This document shows positions 33,590-42,718 of a DNA stretch of 53,291 bases, piece by piece. The translations under genes were made by a program, and so were the position numbers. The notes below the pieces were generated by a model that ran no database searches, was not told the origin of the DNA, and was given only the letters and a program-made list of their open reading frames with translations. Origin of the DNA: Candidatus Zixiibacteriota bacterium (lineage in GTDB: Bacteria > Zixibacteria > MSB-5A5 > SM23-73-2); NCBI GenBank assembly GCA_030615745.1, contig JAUWYR010000015.1:1-53291 (forward strand), read 5' to 3'. How positions within the stretch are numbered: position 1 is the first letter of the stretch; every line of letters starts with the position of its first letter.

Positions 33590-36500
33590 ATGCAAAAAAA
33601 CATAAGAAAAATCCTTTTTTCCTTTCTCTTTTTGATAATCCCCCTTTTTTTTCTAAGCACTTTTATATCCTTTGGAGCTCAACTCAGTCCAGACCTTTTG
33701 GATAAGCTAAATCGACTCAAAGAGGGTGAATATGAATCTTGCCTGATTGTTTTAAAAAAGCAGTTAAATACCAATTATCTCAATTACAAGCTGAATCAAA
33801 AAAGTGTATCCTTCTCCTTACGACACAAAGAGGTGGTCAACTCACTTCGAAGTTTGTCGAAATCCTCTCAAAAAGAATTAATAGGCTTCCTTGAAAAAGA
33901 GAAGAAAAAAGGAAAAGTAGAAAAGTTTAAAAGTTTCTGGATCTCAAACCTTTTGAGCTTAAAAGCAACAAAAGATGTTATTAAAAAGATAGGTCGAAGA
34001 CAAGATGTAGATGTTATCTATCCCAATTATCCTGTTACCTTGATTACACCTGTGTCAGAAAACCCATCTCTTTTCCGAGGTAAGATAAACAGAAGCTGGG
34101 AAGAGATTAATCTAAGAGAGGTTTGGGAGATGGGATATAATGGTTGGGGGAGGTTGGTTTGTAATTTCGATACCGGGGTAGAAGGAACTCACCCGGCTTT
34201 AATGGATAAATGGAGAGGGAACAACGGTGCAAGCACAAACTCATCATGGTTTGACCCTTTTGGAACAACCTATCCCTGCGATGGGAATGGACATGGGACT
34301 CACACTATGGGGATTATGGTTGGTGGAACAGAGTTCGACACCATAGGGGTGGCTTTTAAGGCCCAATGGATAGCTGCTGCTGTTGTGGACAGGGGGAAAC
34401 CCCTTTCGAGCACCATAGCTGATATAATATCCGCTTTCCAATGGGCTACAGACCCTGATGGTGATCCAGAGACTTCCTGGGATGTTCCTGATGTGATAAA
34501 TAACTCCTGGGGTATTCCTTTATCCATCAAACCTCCCTGTGACCAAACTTTTTGGAACGTTATTGATAATGTGGAGGCATGCGGTGTAGTTTGCTTATTC
34601 GCTTGTGGCAACGAAGGTCCTGATTCACTTACTATTCGTACCCCCGCAGATAGGATTTCCTCTCCCACCAATACCTTCTCAGTGGGGGCAGTTGATGGAA
34701 CAACCTTAGATTTTACAATTGCCCCATTCAGCTCAAGAGGACCATCAGGATGTGACCAAAAAACAAAAAAACCAGAGGTATGTGCACCAGGGGTCAATAT
34801 TCGTTCCTCCAATTTAAATGGAGGATATAAAGTTATGAGCGGAACCTCAATGGCATCTCCTTTTGTAGCAGGTGCTGTGGCAATCTTAAGAGAGTTCAAT
34901 CCAGATGCAAATGTTGAGGAGATAAAACTTTCTCTTTTAAATTCAGCAAAAGATTTAGGACCTCAAGGAGAGGATAACATTTATGGCTTTGGACTTATCG
35001 ATTTAAAAAAAGCATTAGAGTGTATGCCTTCACCGCAATCTCCTCGGATTCATCTTGACAGCTTCAAAATTGAGATAAAAAATGATAGTTGCAGACTCGA
35101 TACTATAAATCTTTTTATATCATTAAAAAATTGGGGAAGCTCTAAAAGTTATGTCAATGCCACCCTTACAGCAGAAGATACCACAGTCAAAATCTTGGAG
35201 AACCCATCTTATTACGGAATAATCGAACACGGAGAGATAATCTGGAATTCAGACCCTTTCGTGTTAGTCTTTGACCCTCCTTTAACTAATGAAGAGACCT
35301 TTAATTTTAAATTGGAAATTTATGGCGAAAATCAAAGTTATTCGGGTGAGGCGAAGCTTTGTTTAAATTTAGGATGTCCTTTGTGGATGGCTGACCATAA
35401 CGTTGGAAACTTTATTTTCACCTTGTCAAACAAGGGAATATATGGATTGGCAAAAGGATCTATAAATCCTTTGGGTGGAAATGGATTTTGTTATCCCAAA
35501 ACAGGTGAAAACCATCTTTATGAAGGGGGTTTGCTTTTCGGAACATCTGAACAAAAACTCTCAGATGCATTAAGGGATTCTTCAGGTCAAACTATTTTTT
35601 ACGATTTTAAACCTTCTTCTGATGAGTTTTTAATTTCCTCCCCGGGTCTTTTTTCTGATCAAGAGGGAATCGCTTTTTTCTCGGATGAGAAGGCGGAAGA
35701 TCCTCTTGGAATTGAAGTTATTCAAAGAAGTTTTTCCTTTTCAAATCCCTTTGACGATGACTATCTTATAATAGAGTTCACTTTAAAAAATAAAAATTTA
35801 GAGCCTACAGATAGTTTTTATGTTGGTCTTTTCTTCGATTGGGACATCCCTATATCTTCACCAGAGGATGATAAGGTGGGAAGGGATTCGTCTTTTTCAT
35901 TGGGGTTTCAATATGACTCCTCTTCGAATATATATTTGGGAATCGCCTCTTTGAACTTTTCTGCATATGGGATTAGCCTGATTGATAATAAAACATGGCT
36001 ATATGACGGGTTTTCAGAATATGAGAAATATCTTTTCTTGAGTGGAAAGATTAACACCCAAGATGATACAGTATCCAGAGACTGGTCAGTTATGGTCTCC
36101 TGTGGCCCATTTGATATAGCTGGAGACGATAGCATCAAAGTCGCCTTTGCTGTGGTTGGAGGGATGAGTTCAGAGGAGCTTAAGAACAATACCTTATCTG
36201 CTAAGCTTAAATATTATGAACTTTCAACCGGTGTGGACGAGGAAAAGGAGAAGAACCTGCCTGAAAAATTTGTGCTCTCTCAGAACTATCCAAATCCGTT
36301 TAATCCCAGCACCGCCATTCCCTTTCATATCAGTGGCAAGGGGCAAGGGGCAAGGGGCAAGGCCCCCATCCGCACCACCAAGAGAACAGTTTATGGTTCA
36401 CAGCTAACAGCTAACAGCCCCGTCCACGCCACCCAGAAATCAGTTTATGGTTCACAGAAAACAGTAAATGGTCCCGTCCACACTACCCTGACTATATACA

Positions 36501-36676
36501 ATATCCTGGGGCAGAGGGTGAGGACTCTGGTAGATGAGGATAAACTGCCGGGTGATTATAAAATTATCTGGGATGGGAAGAATGATTGGGGAAAAGAGGT
36601 TTCTTCAGGTATATACTTCTACAGATTAAAAGTTGGGGACAGGTCTGAAGTTAGAAAGATGGTTTTGATAAAATAA
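33590..36676 (+). CDS. Secreted subtilisin-like (S8) protease with sorting domain
   Basis: 1028 residues. Signal peptide (to about 30), an inhibitor I9-like propeptide region, then the S8 domain with D194 (FDTGVEGTH), H235 (GNGHGTHT) and S420 (SGTSMASP). A beta-rich middle follows, and the end is a FlgD-like sorting domain with LSQNYPNPFNPSTAIPF. That domain is interrupted by about 45 residues of low complexity (36335-36484), encoded by a 7-base repeat and a 54-base tandem repeat, before it resumes at LTIYNILGQRVRTLVDE. The reading frame holds throughout. There is no ribosome site at the ATG; an overlapping small frame with GAGGGG starts at 33556 in another frame. Confidence 0.9.
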   Translation: MQKNIRKILFSFLFLIIPLFFLSTFISFGAQLSPDLLDKLNRLKEGEYESCLIVLKKQLNTNYLNYKLNQKSVSFSLRHKEVVNSLRSLSKSSQKELIGFLEKEKKKGKVEKFKSFWISNLLSLKATKDVIKKIGRRQDVDVIYPNYPVTLITPVSENPSLFRGKINRSWEEINLREVWEMGYNGWGRLVCNFDTGVEGTHPALMDKWRGNNGASTNSSWFDPFGTTYPCDGNGHGTHTMGIMVGGTEFDTIGVAFKAQWIAAAVVDRGKPLSSTIADIISAFQWATDPDGDPETSWDVPDVINNSWGIPLSIKPPCDQTFWNVIDNVEACGVVCLFACGNEGPDSLTIRTPADRISSPTNTFSVGAVDGTTLDFTIAPFSSRGPSGCDQKTKKPEVCAPGVNIRSSNLNGGYKVMSGTSMASPFVAGAVAILREFNPDANVEEIKLSLLNSAKDLGPQGEDNIYGFGLIDLKKALECMPSPQSPRIHLDSFKIEIKNDSCRLDTINLFISLKNWGSSKSYVNATLTAEDTTVKILENPSYYGIIEHGEIIWNSDPFVLVFDPPLTNEETFNFKLEIYGENQSYSGEAKLCLNLGCPLWMADHNVGNFIFTLSNKGIYGLAKGSINPLGGNGFCYPKTGENHLYEGGLLFGTSEQKLSDALRDSSGQTIFYDFKPSSDEFLISSPGLFSDQEGIAFFSDEKAEDPLGIEVIQRSFSFSNPFDDDYLIIEFTLKNKNLEPTDSFYVGLFFDWDIPISSPEDDKVGRDSSFSLGFQYDSSSNIYLGIASLNFSAYGISLIDNKTWLYDGFSEYEKYLFLSGKINTQDDTVSRDWSVMVSCGPFDIAGDDSIKVAFAVVGGMSSEELKNNTLSAKLKYYELSTGVDEEKEKNLPEKFVLSQNYPNPFNPSTAIPFHISGKGQGARGKAPIRTTKRTVYGSQLTANSPVHATQKSVYGSQKTVNGPVHTTLTIYNILGQRVRTLVDEDKLPGDYKIIWDGKNDWGKEVSSGIYFYRLKVGDRSEVRKMVLIK
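36335..36362 (+). repeat. Heptanucleotide tandem repeat (GGCAAGG x4) inside the protease gene
   Basis: Four perfect copies of GGCAAGG. Seven is not a multiple of three, so gain or loss of a unit shifts the frame just after the YPNPFNPST segment and would remove the rest of the sorting domain. In the present state it reads GKGQGARGK. Confidence 0.85.
36377..36484 (+). repeat. 54-base tandem duplication inside the protease gene
   Basis: Two units (36377-36430 and 36431-36484) encode TKRTVYGSQLTANSPVHA and TQKSVYGSQKTVNGPVHT. Both share CAGTTTATGGTTCACAG and CCCGTCCAC at the same phase. In-frame (18 codons each). Similar SxVH/VYGSQ-like spacers occur in sorting domains of related bacteria (memory of the family, not checked). 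Confidence 0.8.
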
Positions 36677-36895
36677 AAAAGCGTAACTCAAAGCTTCAGC
36701 TTTGATACTTAAAAAACATACAGAAAAGTCCTGCTTGAAGAGTGAAGCCCAGCTTATCAGTTTTGGGACGAGCCTTGTGGTTTCCCTAATAAAGAGTTTT
36801 GAAGTAGTGAATAAAAAATTGAGAGCGAAAAGCAAATTCTTTAAGTTGAATCAGGAATTGATATGCTCGTCAGATCGTGTGAAAACACCTATTGG

Positions 36896-36974
36896 GGTAG
36901 CCGCCCCGCTTTAGCGGGACGAAATTGGAGCATTGAATTTCAATGACTTACGCAACCTAAAGGTTGCGGCTACC
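36896..36974. repeat. Composite palindromic element
   Basis: Outer arms GGTAGCCGC (36896-36904) and GCGGCTACC (36966-36974). Within: CCCGC/GCGGG (36905-36918), CATTGAA-T-TTCAATG (36931-36945) and CGCAACC/GGTTGCG (36951-36968). It lies in the 470-base gap after the protease, which holds no gene that I can support. Confidence 0.6.
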
Positions 36975-37149
36975 ACTTCAAAACATAGTTTTCACATAGT
37001 CTCTCGTTAAGGGAGTTTTTAGTCATTGATTATTACTGGCAATCCCTGACTGAGCTGGTCAATTCACGAACTAACAGGGATAATAGGGATAAGAAAGAGT
37101 TTGAAATGAAGTGATAGAAAAACGATAACAAACGATTAGGCCGCTGGGG

Positions 37150-37731
37150 TCAACCGCCAGATTTACGGTTTAAAGCCCAAATGACATCAAATATAAGTGG
37201 CTTAGTTGGGTATTGAGAACGGAAAAAATATTGCCATTTATAGTATTCTTCTTCTCTAATTTTTGAAAGACTATGATTATAATTGCCTTTCTTATACTGT
37301 TTTATTGTTTTTTGGTAAAAGTTTGGATACTTTTTGATTATCGCCTTCATCAGTATCTTATCTAATGGAACATGCAAATAACTTCTAATTTTTCTAGATA
37401 CACTATGTTTCGGAAGTTTCGCCCAATCAACGTAAAGTTTCAGAAATACGTTTATGGCTTTCTGTGCTTGACCATATGAACAAACCCGACCATTGTTTGT
37501 CTTCATTTTTGAAATGAAATTCTTCATCCAATTTTTGTGAAATTTGTCAAACTCACTGGCTGAGTTAATATTTGATAATTTCTTCACATTTTTGGATGCC
37601 ATATCTTTAAACAAAGTTACTCCATCTTTTTGCATAACTCGACCGATAGATGGATTATAAGCCATAAATGCCATCGTTTTAACAATAGCTTGTTTTTCTT
37701 TTTTGAGTAATAGTTTTACCTCATTATCCAT
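37150..37731 (-). CDS. Hypothetical basic helical protein
   Basis: 193 residues from ATG 37731; a TTG at 37779 would add 16 residues and would overlap the stop of the upstream gene in a TTGA arrangement, so it is possible. The protein is lysine-rich and probably helical. Visible segments are NNGRVCSYGQAQKAINVFLK, HVPLDKILMKAIIKKYP and a final DVIWALNRKSGG. I do not recognise the family. It forms a pair with the lipoprotein upstream on the minus strand, between the protease and dxr, next to repeat elements. Codon use looks AT-rich like other accessory genes. Confidence 0.5.
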   Translation of the reverse strand: MDNEVKLLLKKEKQAIVKTMAFMAYNPSIGRVMQKDGVTLFKDMASKNVKKLSNINSASEFDKFHKNWMKNFISKMKTNNGRVCSYGQAQKAINVFLKLYVDWAKLPKHSVSRKIRSYLHVPLDKILMKAIIKKYPNFYQKTIKQYKKGNYNHSLSKIREEEYYKWQYFFRSQYPTKPLIFDVIWALNRKSGG

Positions 37732-37775
37732 AATTTTCACATTTTTGCTTTTTAAAGTATTTAACTTTTTAAACG

Positions 37776-38498
37776 TCAACTTGTAGCATCACTGATGATA
37801 CATATCAATTCCCCTTTTTCATTAATCCCCCAAATATCAATAGTATCGTCATCATCCAAATTAGCTTTTGCTGTAGCAGTAAAGGAGTTTTTATCAGCAG
37901 TGATATGATAAGTATATCTGGCTGTGCTCATAATATCCACCCCTAAAGTGGCAAAGCTTCCTCCTGCAGATTGAGACTCTCCATTACAAGTATAAGTTCG
38001 GTTTTCTTGCCAATAAGCTCTTTCCATTACATAGATCTGTTTTAAAATCTGCTCGGCTTCTCGTTGTTTTATTTCAGTAATAGAACCCCCGAAAGCATCA
38101 GATGAAGATGTTTTTATCTCTGGCCATTCGTTAAGCTTTTTAACCACGCTAATTATCATTTCATCTGGCGGGTTTGAGCATTCCTGAACAGCAAAATTCG
38201 GATTAAATTTGAATCGATTACCTTCAGTCAATTCTATACAAACTAAGTAATTACCGCGAATCATGGCACCAAAACTATTCTGGGCATCGACGATAACATG
38301 AATAAGATAATATTGTCCACTTTGTTCAATGATTTTTGTGGATTGATATTTAGCTGTTGAAGGTGCCTTTAGATATTCAGCTATGAGGGTTTTGGCTACA
38401 GAAACGGCACGCTCTTCTGGGCTTAATGCACAGCCAAAAACAAAAAATGTAAGTAATGTTAAAAGGATAATTGTTTTATATTCCATAATTTTATTCAT
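37776..38498 (-). CDS. Lipoprotein with type IV pilin-like C-terminal domain
   Basis: 240 residues from ATG 38498, with AGGGGGA about eight bases upstream; an in-frame start at 38531 is less likely. The signal peptide ends in FVFGC (lipidated cysteine). The middle has an alpha/beta segment (STAKYQSTKIIEQSGQYYLI). From about residue 145 it reads REAEQILKQIYVMERAYWQE NRTY..., ...GGSFATLGVDI...ARYTYHITADKNSFTATAKA NLDDDDTIDIWGI, closely like the globular part of type IV pilins/pseudopilins (PilE/PilA type), but without the N-terminal pilin helix. A lipid-anchored pilin-like domain is unusual. Function unknown. Confidence 0.65.
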   Translation of the reverse strand: MNKIMEYKTIILLTLLTFFVFGCALSPEERAVSVAKTLIAEYLKAPSTAKYQSTKIIEQSGQYYLIHVIVDAQNSFGAMIRGNYLVCIELTEGNRFKFNPNFAVQECSNPPDEMIISVVKKLNEWPEIKTSSSDAFGGSITEIKQREAEQILKQIYVMERAYWQENRTYTCNGESQSAGGSFATLGVDIMSTARYTYHITADKNSFTATAKANLDDDDTIDIWGINEKGELICIISDATS

Positions 38499-38654
38499 AA
38501 AGAGTCCCCCTTCAAAATTGATTTTCCTCAAAAACCCAATTTTTTTATCGGTAAGAAAAGAAATTAGTTAACTCCATAATTGAACCTCTAGGCTAACCGA
38601 TATTCCCTTTTATATTGAAAATGCTTTTTGCAATTTTCTATTTTCATAACCGTT

Positions 38655-38674
38655 GTCGATTTTAGAAAATCGAC
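38655..38674. repeat. Inverted repeat upstream of dxr
   Basis: GTCGATTTTAGAAAATCGAC: nine-base arms around AG. No T run and no factor consensus that I recognise. Confidence 0.35.
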
Positions 38675-38708
38675 CCACAATGCTCTGGGATCCACTATAA
38701 TAAACTTC

Positions 38709-38736
38709 TTGCAAATAGATTTGATTGTTATATATT
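38709..38736 (+). promoter_or_regulatory. Possible promoter of dxr-rseP
   Basis: TTGCAA (38709-38714), a 16-base spacer and TATATT (38731-38736), about 45 bases before the ATG of dxr. Confidence 0.4.
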
Positions 38737-38781
38737 CTTTTTGGAAGATAAAATTTAAAGAAATTTTTACAAAATAAACCT

Positions 38782-39942
38782 ATGCAAAATGTTGTAATAT
38801 TAGGCTCAACCGGTTCTATTGGAAGAAGCGCCTTAGAGGTTTTGTCAAGATTTAGCGATAGATTCAGAGTTTTTGGACTTTCAGCTAATACCAATATAAA
38901 AGGGCTGAGGGATCAAATAACTAAGTTTAGACCTAAGTTTGCAGTAGTGACAGAAAAGAAAAGTTATTATAAAATAAAAAAAGAGGTTTCAGGGTCAAGG
39001 GTCAAGATACTTTTTGGAATGGAGGGTATGAAAGAGATGGTCTCCAACCCAGAGGTGGATTTAGTTATTAATGCTCTGGTGGGAGCAGTTGGGTTGATTC
39101 CCACCTGGGAAACTATAGAATCCGGAAAAAGATTAGCCTTAGCTAATAAGGAAGCTTTAGTTATGGCTGGTGAGCTTATAACTAAAAAAGCTAAGGAGAG
39201 GGGAATAGAAATTCTGCCTATAGACTCAGAACACTCCGCAATAAAACAATGCCTTTTGTCAGGTAAAAAAAAAGAGGTAAAAAGATTGATTTTGACCGGG
39301 TCCGGTGGCCCTTTTCTTAAAAGAAAAAATCTCCAAAATGTAACTGTGGAACAATCACTATCCCATCCCGTATGGAAAATGGGTAAAAAGATTACTGTTG
39401 ATTCTGCCACTCTGATGAACAAAGGATTAGAGGTTATAGAAGCACATTGGCTTTTCGATGTTTTAGAAGAAAAAATAGAGGTTCTGATTCATCCTCAGTC
39501 GGTGGTGCATTCAATGGTAGAATTCGTAGATGGCTCAACAATTGCCCAATTGTCAGTTCCGGATATGAAATTACCTATCCAGTATGCTCTTTTCTATCCT
39601 GAGAGGATGGCACAAGATACTCAGTTTTTAAATTTAGCTAAATTAAAGAATTTGACATTTTTAAAACCCGACTGCAAAAAATTCCCCTGTCTTGGGTTGT
39701 GTTATCTTGCTTTGGAACTCGGAGGCACAGCCCCGGCTGTTTTGAATTCAGCAAATGAGGAAGCGGTCAATGCTTTTTTGCAAGAAAAACTGAAATTTGC
39801 CGATATTCCTAAGGTGATAAAAAAGGTTTTGAATTCATATAATCCTGTGAAAAATCCAAACCTAAATGATATACTTTCAGCGGATGAAGAGGGGAGAGTA
39901 AAAAGTAAAGAGATTATTTCAAAATTAGGTGAGAAATTATGA
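38782..39942 (+). CDS. dxr: 1-deoxy-D-xylulose 5-phosphate reductoisomerase
   Basis: 386 residues. NADPH loop VVILGSTGSIGRSALEVLS at the start, ALANKEALVMAG, IDSEHSAIKQCL with metal-binding residues, LTGSGGPF and HPVWKMGKKITVDSATLMNK are the family motifs. It makes methylerythritol phosphate in isoprenoid synthesis. It overlaps rseP by four bases (ATGA), a frequent bacterial pair. Confidence 0.96.
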   Translation: MQNVVILGSTGSIGRSALEVLSRFSDRFRVFGLSANTNIKGLRDQITKFRPKFAVVTEKKSYYKIKKEVSGSRVKILFGMEGMKEMVSNPEVDLVINALVGAVGLIPTWETIESGKRLALANKEALVMAGELITKKAKERGIEILPIDSEHSAIKQCLLSGKKKEVKRLILTGSGGPFLKRKNLQNVTVEQSLSHPVWKMGKKITVDSATLMNKGLEVIEAHWLFDVLEEKIEVLIHPQSVVHSMVEFVDGSTIAQLSVPDMKLPIQYALFYPERMAQDTQFLNLAKLKNLTFLKPDCKKFPCLGLCYLALELGGTAPAVLNSANEEAVNAFLQEKLKFADIPKVIKKVLNSYNPVKNPNLNDILSADEEGRVKSKEIISKLGEKL

Positions 39943-41000
39943 TATTTGTTGGAGCTACTATTTTAGTCTTAGGAATTTTGATCTTTGTTCATGAGTTAGG
40001 TCATTTTTTAGTAGCCAAATCCGTAGGGATAAGGGTGGAGAAATTCTCATTAGGATTTCCTCCGAAAATGCTCTCAAAAAAGATAGGTAAGACAGAGTAT
40101 ATAATCTCCTGGGTTCCTTTAGGAGGATATGTAAAGATGGCCGGGGAGAATTCTGAGGATGAGAGCACCAAAGGAGAACCCTATGAATTTATGTCCAAAA
40201 CAGTCTGGCAGAGAACCAAAGTTATTTTAGCAGGACCTTTGATGAACTTTTTTTTAGGTATTTTTATCTTCTGGGGTCTGCTTTTTCTTGTGGGTCAAAG
40301 GGAAATCCATCCAGAGAAAACGATTGTAGGGGTTGTTGAAGAAGGTGGTCCAGCAGATGTTGCTGGGATCAAGCCAGAGGATAAAATAATCTCTGTGAAT
40401 GGAAAGAAGGTCGCAAACTTTCAAGAGATGGCTGAAATCATTTACTCCCATGTGCAGGAGCCGATAGTAGTCGAATGGATAAGAGATGGAGAAAAACACT
40501 CAAAAGAGATAGTGACCAAAAAAGAGAAGATAGTAAACATCAAAGGGGAGACTGAGTATGTTGGTAAAATAGGGATTGGACCTTCATATACTATAAGAAA
40601 GTTTGGATTTTTTGAAGCATTTTGGGAAGGTATGCTTTTCGCATTTTACCTTCTATGGATCACCATAAAGTTTATTGTTGCCCTGATTTTTGGTCAGGCT
40701 TCTTTGAAGCTTTTAGGGGGTCCTATCTTTATAGCTCAGACAGCAGGTGAAACAGCTAAGATGGGATTTTCTAATCTTTTATCCTTTATGGGTATTTTAT
40801 CGGTCAATTTAGCTTTAGTCAATGTCTTGCCCATCCCTATCTTAGATGGGGGTCACCTCCTTTTTCTTTTAATCGAGAAGATAAAAGGAAGCCCGGTTTC
40901 GGCAAAACAGAGAGCTTTTATGCAGCAGATAGGAATGGCTTTTTTGTTTGCTCTGATTCTTTTGGTCACTTACAACGACTTAGTTAGGTGGATTAAGTAA
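39939..41000 (+). CDS. rseP: RseP-type site-2 membrane metalloprotease
   Basis: 353 residues. HELGHFLVAKS holds the zinc site near the N-terminus, PDZ domain (about 120-200, AGIKPEDKIISVNGK), and the second zinc motif PIPILDGGHLLF near the C-terminus, all in a membrane protein. It cleaves anti-sigma factors or signal-peptide remnants within the membrane. It starts with the ATGA overlap with dxr. Confidence 0.95.
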   Translation: MIFVGATILVLGILIFVHELGHFLVAKSVGIRVEKFSLGFPPKMLSKKIGKTEYIISWVPLGGYVKMAGENSEDESTKGEPYEFMSKTVWQRTKVILAGPLMNFFLGIFIFWGLLFLVGQREIHPEKTIVGVVEEGGPADVAGIKPEDKIISVNGKKVANFQEMAEIIYSHVQEPIVVEWIRDGEKHSKEIVTKKEKIVNIKGETEYVGKIGIGPSYTIRKFGFFEAFWEGMLFAFYLLWITIKFIVALIFGQASLKLLGGPIFIAQTAGETAKMGFSNLLSFMGILSVNLALVNVLPIPILDGGHLLFLLIEKIKGSPVSAKQRAFMQQIGMAFLFALILLVTYNDLVRWIK

Positions 41001-41040
41001 CTTTATTTTCCGCAAAATAGCCTTTAAAGATACTCACTTT

Positions 41041-41122
41041 CCTTGTTCGTCATGGACGCCCTCAGCTTGCCCGTATGGGTCCGTGACGCTTTATGGTAAC
41101 GGACAAAGTGTCCGTTACCAAC
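41041..41122. repeat. Two-hairpin element, copy a
   Basis: First palindrome around GTCATGGACGCC...GGGTCCGTGAC in the long form (inserted CAGCTTGCCCGTAT, as in copy d), then GCTTTAT, then GGTAACGGACA-AAG-TGTCCGTTACC, an 11-pair stem. Other copies are at 45481, 46234 and 46833, all in the same orientation. It stands after rseP. Confidence 0.8.
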
Positions 41123-41126
41123 AAAA

Positions 41127-41158
41127 AGATTGCCACGCCCTTCGGGCTCGCAATGACA
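41127..41158. repeat. REP-like repeat, copy 2 (inverted)
   Basis: AGATTGCCACGCCCTTCGGG CTCGCAATGACA-type sequence, the reverse complement of the GTCATTGCGAG ... GCAATCT unit, with an inner GCCC/GGGC hairpin. Confidence 0.7.
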
Positions 41159-41234
41159 GAGCGTTGATAATATGAGTTTTTCAGAGACCAATTAAAAAAT
41201 ACTTGACAGATATGAGAATTTCTTTTTAGGCTTT

Positions 41235-41459
41235 ATGCCAAAGTGGCTATGGGACATCTTCAAATGGATTCATTTCTTCGAGGCGGTCCTGGCTTCCTTG
41301 GCTATTTTAGTATGGCATTTCTTCTTAGTTTTCCTTGAGCCAGAGATATATCCGATTAATTTCAGCATGCTCACTGGAAGGTTAACCGAAAAAGAATTTG
41401 AAGAAAAACACACTCTCGAATACGAAAGGATGAAAGAGGAAGAAAAAGAAGAAGAATAA
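41235..41459 (+). pseudogene. Second C-terminal fragment of a membrane cytochrome b
   Basis: 74 codons: MPKWLWDIFKWIHFFEAV, a hydrophobic helix with the histidine pair of the first copy (IHFF...VWHFF), YPINFSMLTGR and an acidic tail. Codons upstream of the ATG still read YENFFLGF, as in the family, until a TAA 14 codons before. So this also looks like a 5'-truncated cytochrome b gene with a possible re-used start. It resembles the copy at 956-1171 along its whole length. It lies between a repeat element and lepB. Confidence 0.55.
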
Positions 41460-41572
41460 AGAGTTGAAAGCTTTTTTTATTTATTTTATTGGGTAGTTTC
41501 CTTTTTAAATATTGAAAACAAAATCTTTTAAGACTCGTATAAATTTTAAGCAGTTTTACAAAGGAGAAGTTG

Positions 41573-42268
41573 ATGAGTAGAAGGGAAAAGGAGAGGAAAA
41601 AATCTGTTTTAAGGGAATATGTGGAATCTTTTGCCATAGCTTTGGTCTTGGCTTTGATTATCAAATGTTCGGTGGTCGAGGCTTATAAGATACCCTCCTC
41701 TTCAATGGAGGATACCCTTTTGGTCGGTGATTTCCTCTTAGCCAACAAATTCATCTATGGGTCGAAAATCCCTTTAATACCTGCTCATCTTCCAGCCTTA
41801 GCTGAGCCTAAACCTGGGGATATCGTAATTTTTAAATATCCATTGAATCCACAGGTGAATTATATCAAAAGGTGTGTGGCAACAGAGGGTCAGATAGTTG
41901 AGATTCGGAATAAGGTCTTATATGTGGATAGAAAGAGGTTTCCTGATCCATCTGAAGGAAAGCACACTGATCCGAGAATACAAATGGGTAATAGGGATAA
42001 TTATGGACCTTATCGGGTTCCCAAAGGATACATTTTTGTGATGGGTGACAACAGGGATAATTCATCTGACTCAAGGTTCTGGGGACCTCTGGATCGAAGA
42101 TTAGTTTTAGGGAAGGCTATGATCATTCACTGGTCCTGGAAGCCTGACCCTACCTCCCCCCAGTTTCTCTGGTATAATCCCATCTCCATTCTCAAATGGG
42201 CTGGATATAATCTTATCCATTTTCCATGGAGGGTGAGATGGAACAGGCTGGGTGATATTCTCAGATGA
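41573..42268 (+). CDS. lepB: Signal peptidase I
   Basis: 231 residues from ATG 41573, with AAGGAG six bases upstream. One N-terminal helix (SFAIALVLALIIKCSVVEAY), the catalytic S44 in IPSSSMEDTL and K99 in NYIKRCVA, then MGDNRDNSSDSRFWGPL. It removes signal peptides of exported proteins such as those encoded in this window. Confidence 0.94.
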   Translation: MSRREKERKKSVLREYVESFAIALVLALIIKCSVVEAYKIPSSSMEDTLLVGDFLLANKFIYGSKIPLIPAHLPALAEPKPGDIVIFKYPLNPQVNYIKRCVATEGQIVEIRNKVLYVDRKRFPDPSEGKHTDPRIQMGNRDNYGPYRVPKGYIFVMGDNRDNSSDSRFWGPLDRRLVLGKAMIIHWSWKPDPTSPQFLWYNPISILKWAGYNLIHFPWRVRWNRLGDILR

Positions 42269-42328
42269 TTTTGCAAAAATAGAGACTTCTAATTCACCAC
42301 CCACTTTACTATTACATTGTTCCTTATT

Positions 42329-42489
42329 TGTCATTGCGAGCGTTAGCGAAGCAATTCCCATATAGATTGCTTCGGGGCTACGCCCCTCGCAATGACAGGC
42401 TTTATTCCAGGCCATTACCTCGTCCCGATGAAATCAGGACGAAACAATCTCCTGTTTATTGTCATTGCGAACGAAGTGAAGCAATCTCC
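42329..42489. repeat. REP-like repeat, copy 3 (compound)
   Basis: Four parts: TGTCATTGCGAG-cgttagc-GAAGCAATT (42329-42356), inverted AGATTGCTTCGGGG...CTCGCAATGACA (42364-42397), GTCCCGATGAAATCAGGAC followed by GAAACAATCTCC (42422-42451) and TGTCATTGCGAACGAAGTGA AGCAATCTCC (42460-42489). This fills most of the 42269-42718 gap, which holds no gene. Confidence 0.75.
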
Positions 42490-42718
42490 AAATAGCTGGG
42501 ATTCAATGAGTTCGCTTCATCCAGTTCAGGCATAGCATTTTTTTATTTACAAAAATAGAATTTATTGTTATTTTTATTATAAGGTAGTTTTATATTAAAT
42601 CGAGTTTTTTATATGGAAAATTTGTTAAACAACTCATTTGAAAAAAACGTTTATATTTTGGGAAAGGGGGAATAGTTTACTGCATTATAGGTTTAAAAAC
42701 AAAAGAGGAAAGCTTAAA

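Noticed and set aside
33556-33705. Overlapping small frame with its own GAGGGG site ahead of the protease
   Set aside because: It runs in another frame through the protease signal peptide, has no protein-like composition, and the protease frame has a clear signal sequence. A leader peptide is possible but not supported.
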